Positions 6,860-9,356 of a stretch of DNA of 9,356 bases are shown piece by piece. Each line of letters begins with the position of its first letter. The first letter of the stretch is position 1. The position numbers and the translations under genes were made by a program. A model generated the notes under the pieces. That model made no database searches, was not told the DNA's origin, and was given only the letters and a program-made list of their open reading frames with translations. This DNA is from Verrucomicrobiales bacterium (lineage in GTDB: Bacteria > Verrucomicrobiota > Verrucomicrobiia > Verrucomicrobiales > DEV007), in assembly GCA_007123695.1 (NCBI GenBank), contig SLGN01000149.1, forward strand, positions 1-9,356. The letters run 5' to 3'.

Positions 6860-7873
6860 TCACGGTAGAGCCGGAGCGGACTGCGCCAAAGTCGCCGCCC
6901 TTTGCGGAAACGCACCGGGCGCCGATGCTCCGGGAGGCGGCAGGCCAGGCAGAACGCGTGCTGCGGGAGTCCTCTCGGGCTCGGGCACACGCGGCGCTGC
7001 AGTTGCTGGATCGGTGCCTTTGGGACGAAGGGCGGCGCCGGGCTCCTCTTTGGAGGCAGCCGGGGCGGTCGGCGGTGCTGGCGGTGTCGGCGGGGAAGGT
7101 TCGTCCCTCGCGAGATTCATGGGGGGCAGGGCGCGGATCCCCGGCGTCGGTGGGCCCTCGGTCCCGCCGGATCCGAGAGAGGGCAAAGCCTCGTCGATTT
7201 CAATCACGATCTCCTTCTTCGGCACGGGCGGCTTGGGAGGAGCGGGATCGAAAGCGACGACTCCTTCCGGGGCCGCCATGGGCGGTTCCGGTCGCTCCAT
7301 TTCGGGCTCCGCCTTCTCCGAGACCGGCGGGGGGCCGGCAGGCTCGGGCGCCGGAGCGGTCTCGCCGGCTGCGGTGTCCGGCAGCGGCAGGCCAAGGACA
7401 CGGGCGATGTCCTCGCGTGCCTGCTCCGGCGTGGGGGCATGGAATCCAAGCAGATAGAAGAGCCCGATGGCCGCCATCAGCAGGATGAGAAGAAGATTGA
7501 GCAGGAGCGGCCGGGTCGGGCCACGGCGGGAAAGACGCGGGCGGCGCAGCCGTGCGAGGAGCAGGGCGAGAGAGCGGCGAAAGGTTCGTCTGGGGCCGAG
7601 GGGCCGCTTCATCTCCGCCATCAGCGCATCCTCGGTGAACCGGGCTTCGCGGGCGCAGAGCGCGGCGAGCGGCTCCTCGAGATCGAGCCCGAGGTGCCGA
7701 CCGTATTGACGGAGGAAACTGCGGGCGTAGGCGACGCTGGGAAACTGCGAAAAGTCGTCGTCCTCCATTCGGGCGATCACGGCGCAGTGGATGCGCGTGG
7801 CCCGGGCCACGTCCTCGAGACTGAGCCCGCGGCTGCGGCGGGTTTCCTCCAGCTTTTTCCCGATGGTCGGCAT
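6860..7873 (-). CDS. RodZ-like HTH single-pass membrane protein with Pro/Ala-rich tail
   Basis: Protein of 337 residues. Residues 3-75 form a RodZ-type helix-turn-helix (I-G-K-K-L-E-E-T-R-R, G-L-S-L-E-D-V-A, I-A-R-M-E, then Y-A-R-S-F-L-R-Q-Y), the domain that binds MreB in RodZ or DNA in related regulators. A very basic stretch (about 90-121) precedes one transmembrane helix at about 122-143, giving an N-in topology by the positive-inside rule. The rest (about 144-337) is rich in Pro, Ala and Glu, with a single strand-like patch (E-I-V-I-E-I-D) near 230. I do not see the C-terminal beta domain (DUF4115) of classical RodZ, so the symbol rodZ is not used. ATG 7873 is chosen because the HTH begins right there. 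It lies 115 bp after ftsK and 63 bp before the sulfatase. A role in cell shape or division, perhaps spanning the periplasm, is inferred. Confidence 0.8.
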   Translation of the reverse strand: MPTIGKKLEETRRSRGLSLEDVARATRIHCAVIARMEDDDFSQFPSVAYARSFLRQYGRHLGLDLEEPLAALCAREARFTEDALMAEMKRPLGPRRTFRRSLALLLARLRRPRLSRRGPTRPLLLNLLLILLMAAIGLFYLLGFHAPTPEQAREDIARVLGLPLPDTAAGETAPAPEPAGPPPVSEKAEPEMERPEPPMAAPEGVVAFDPAPPKPPVPKKEIVIEIDEALPSLGSGGTEGPPTPGIRALPPMNLARDEPSPPTPPAPPTAPAASKEEPGAALRPKGTDPATAAPRVPEPERTPAARVLPGLPPPGASAPGAFPQRAATLAQSAPALP

Positions 7874-7878
7874 CTTCG

Positions 7879-7920
7879 CTGCACGCCGCGGCGGACTGAG
7901 CGGGGCACGGTCTGCACGCC
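7879..7920 (-). repeat. Direct repeat upstream of the RodZ-like gene
   Basis: The 9-base word CTGCACGCC (plus strand) occurs at 7879-7887 and 7912-7920, start-to-start 33 bp, about three helical turns, just upstream of the RodZ-like ATG at 7873. Such phasing would suit a dimeric regulator on one DNA face, but two short GC-rich copies may be chance. Confidence 0.3.
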
Positions 7921-7948
7921 CCCTGCGGAAGCGTTCCTCGTGGAATTG

Positions 7949-7964
7949 CGGACGAATCGGTCCG
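7949..7964 (-). terminator. Possible weak hairpin after ftsK
   Basis: CGGAC (7949-7953) and GTCCG (7960-7964) form a 5-bp stem with a 6-base loop, 25 bp past the ftsK stop codon. It overlaps an 11-bp odd palindrome CGGTCCGACCG at 7958-7968. No T-run follows on the minus strand. It may be a weak terminator or an operator for the next gene; support is slight. Confidence 0.2.
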
Positions 7965-7988
7965 ACCGCGTTCCCGAAGAATTTGAGT

Positions 7989-9356
7989 CTAAGCGAAGTC
8001 GTCGGAAAGATCGACCAGAATTTCCCGCGGCTTCGCGCCCTCGCCCGGTCCGACGATCCCGCGGCTTTCCAGGATGTCGATCATGCGTGCGGCCCGGGTG
8101 TAGCCGAGCCGGAGACGCCGCTGCAGCAGCGAGGTCGAGGCTTTCTTCTCCGTGTAGATCACCTCGAGGCACTTCTCCAGGGTTTCCTCGTCGGCGTCGG
8201 TGATTTCGTCACCATCGTCCCCGAAGCTGCCGGACTCCAGAGCCTCCTGCGCTTCGGGCTCGAAGCGCGGCTTGCCTTGGGCGGCGCAGGCATCGACGAG
8301 GTCCTGCGCTTCCTCGTCGGTGATGAGGGCTCCCTGCGCACGCACCAACTGCGCGCTGCCGGGCGGCAGGTAGAGCATGTCGCCCTTGCCCACGAGATTC
8401 TCCGCCCCGTTTCCGTCGAGAATGATGCGGCTGTCGGTCTTCGAGGAGACCTGGAAGGCGATGCGGCTGGGGATGTTCGCCTTGATGATTCCGGTGACGA
8501 CGTCAGCCCGCGGGGTCTGCGTCGCCACGATGAGGTGGATGCCGGCCGCCCGCGCCTTTTGCGCGATGCGCGCGATGCCGGTCTCGACGTCGGCGGGAGC
8601 GGTCTGCATCAGGTCGGCGAGCTCGTCGATGATGACGACGATATAGGGCAGGCTGACGGGCAGATCCTCGTCTTCGGAGGCAGGGGCGGGGGGATCGGGA
8701 GGAGCCGGGCGGTTCTGCCGAGGGGAAGGCAGCCCCTGGAGTTCGGCAAGTTCAAAGGGAACCTCCCCGTCCTCGGCGTAGATCGGGAATCCGTCGTCCG
8801 CGAGGTCGTCGCCGAGCTTGACGTGGTGGACGAGTTCGCCCTCGGAGGCGCCGGTCCCGACGAGTTCGGGCTCCTCTTCCTCAGCCGTTTCCTCCAGCTC
8901 TGCCGCCTCGGCCTCGGCGTCAGCCTTTTCCTTCAACTGCCTCGCCCTCATTCCGTTGAAACCGTCGAAATTCCGCGTCCCGACCTTCGCAAAGAGAGCG
9001 TAGCGGCGCTCCATTTCGTTGATGACCCAGCGCAGCGCGAGCAGCACCTTCTTTGGGTCGGTCACCACGGGAATGACCATGTGGGGCAGGTCGTTGTAGA
9101 GCTGCATCTCGACCACCTTGGGATCGACCATGATGAAGCGCAGCTCGTCGGGCGTGAAGCGGTAGAGCAGGCTCGCGATGATGCTGTTGATGCAGACGCT
9201 TTTTCCGCTGCCGGTGGCCCCGGCCACGAGCAGGTGCGGCATGCGGGCGAGATCGCCGATGATGGTGCGCCCGTAGACGTCCTTGCCGAGCGCGAGAGGC
9301 AGCTTGGCCTTGGTGTCGCGGAACGCTTCGTCCTCGAAGAGTTCCCTCAGCGCAAC
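7989..9356 (-). CDS. ftsK: DNA translocase FtsK/SpoIIIE, C-terminal motor and gamma domain (5' part outside window)
   Basis: ATP-driven double-stranded DNA pump at the division septum that clears and aligns chromosome termini. The frame stays open to the window edge, giving 455 visible residues. The ATG at 9242 is internal, because the 38 residues before it (L-P-L-A-L-G-K-D-V-Y-G, D-L-A-R) are the conserved lead-in to the motor. Walker A is G-A-T-G-S-G-K-S (residues 8-15 counted from Met 9242) and Walker B is I-V-V-I-I-D-E-L-A-D-L-M (201-212). A-T-Q-T-P-R (240-245) and S-R-I-A-F-Q-V-S-S-K-T-D-S-R follow. The C-terminus (S-L-L-Q-R-R, G-Y-T-R-A-A-R, G-I-V-G-P) is the winged-helix gamma domain that reads KOPS-type polar motifs. 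Between Walker A and B there is an acidic then Pro-rich insertion (about 104-196), absent from E. coli FtsK. The N-terminal membrane anchor and linker lie upstream, outside the window. The RodZ-like gene follows 115 bp downstream. Confidence 0.95.
   Translation of the reverse strand, partial: VALRELFEDEAFRDTKAKLPLALGKDVYGRTIIGDLARMPHLLVAGATGSGKSVCINSIIASLLYRFTPDELRFIMVDPKVVEMQLYNDLPHMVIPVVTDPKKVLLALRWVINEMERRYALFAKVGTRNFDGFNGMRARQLKEKADAEAEAAELEETAEEEEPELVGTGASEGELVHHVKLGDDLADDGFPIYAEDGEVPFELAELQGLPSPRQNRPAPPDPPAPASEDEDLPVSLPYIVVIIDELADLMQTAPADVETGIARIAQKARAAGIHLIVATQTPRADVVTGIIKANIPSRIAFQVSSKTDSRIILDGNGAENLVGKGDMLYLPPGSAQLVRAQGALITDEEAQDLVDACAAQGKPRFEPEAQEALESGSFGDDGDEITDADEETLEKCLEVIYTEKKASTSLLQRRLRLGYTRAARMIDILESRGIVGPGEGAKPREILVDLSDDFA

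Noticed and set aside
5279..6868. 529-codon open frame on the plus strand opposite the sulfatase
   Set aside because: It mirrors the complete, motif-bearing sulfatase gene; composition is Gly/Glu/Arg/Val-rich with no domain, typical of antisense frames in GC-rich DNA.
7124..7131. GGGCAGGG matching the E. coli KOPS consensus
   Set aside because: A single 8-mer in GC-rich DNA proves nothing about polarity, and the motif read by this FtsK is unknown; it needs genome-wide strand skew.
6902..8203. 433-codon plus-strand frame across the RodZ-like gene and the ftsK end
   Set aside because: It spans two genes and the gap between them on the other strand and is Arg/Gly-rich without any recognisable domain.

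Overview
The window is GC-rich chromosomal DNA of a Gram-negative-type bacterium. It holds six protein genes, two of them cut by the window edges. The set comprises a secreted formylglycine-type sulfatase, a PF20091-type secreted alpha/beta hydrolase, an FtsK translocase followed by a RodZ-like HTH membrane protein, and little Shine-Dalgarno signal. This looks most like the Planctomycetota-Verrucomicrobiota-Chlamydiota group, with Verrucomicrobiota (Opitutae-like) my best guess. That placement is inference, because no marker gene is present. I see no rRNA, tRNA, insertion sequence, CRISPR array or phage gene.

Layout, plus strand: the 3' part of a class I mannose-6-phosphate isomerase (2-592); a 144-bp gap with a GC-rich inverted repeat; a secreted alpha/beta hydrolase (737-2800); and, 36 bp later, an SLC13/DASS-type permease with four RCK_C (TrkA-C) domains between its two membrane halves (2837-5206). 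Minus strand, read from the right edge: the C-terminal motor and gamma domain of FtsK/SpoIIIE (9356-7989); a RodZ-like protein with an HTH, one membrane span and a long Pro/Ala-rich tail (7873-6860); and a secreted sulfatase (6796-5228). The sulfatase converges on the permease with only 21 bp between the stop codons. No gap without a gene exceeds 150 bp.

How the genes could work together (inference): the secreted hydrolase and the permease are close enough to share a transcript and could form an extracytoplasmic cleavage plus anion uptake pair. The sulfatase would release sulfate from sulfated polysaccharides or other esters, and sulfate or carboxylates are typical SLC13 substrates. The permease and the sulfatase, on opposite strands, carry the same 12-base pyrimidine-rich word shortly before their start codons, the only sequence hint of a link. 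FtsK and the RodZ-like gene form a chromosome-segregation and cell-shape pair, probably unrelated to the catabolic genes.

I found no clearly new multi-gene system. The most unusual points are the doubled RCK_C cassette and altered DASS motifs of the permease, an acidic/proline-rich insertion between Walker A and Walker B of FtsK, and the shared leader word.
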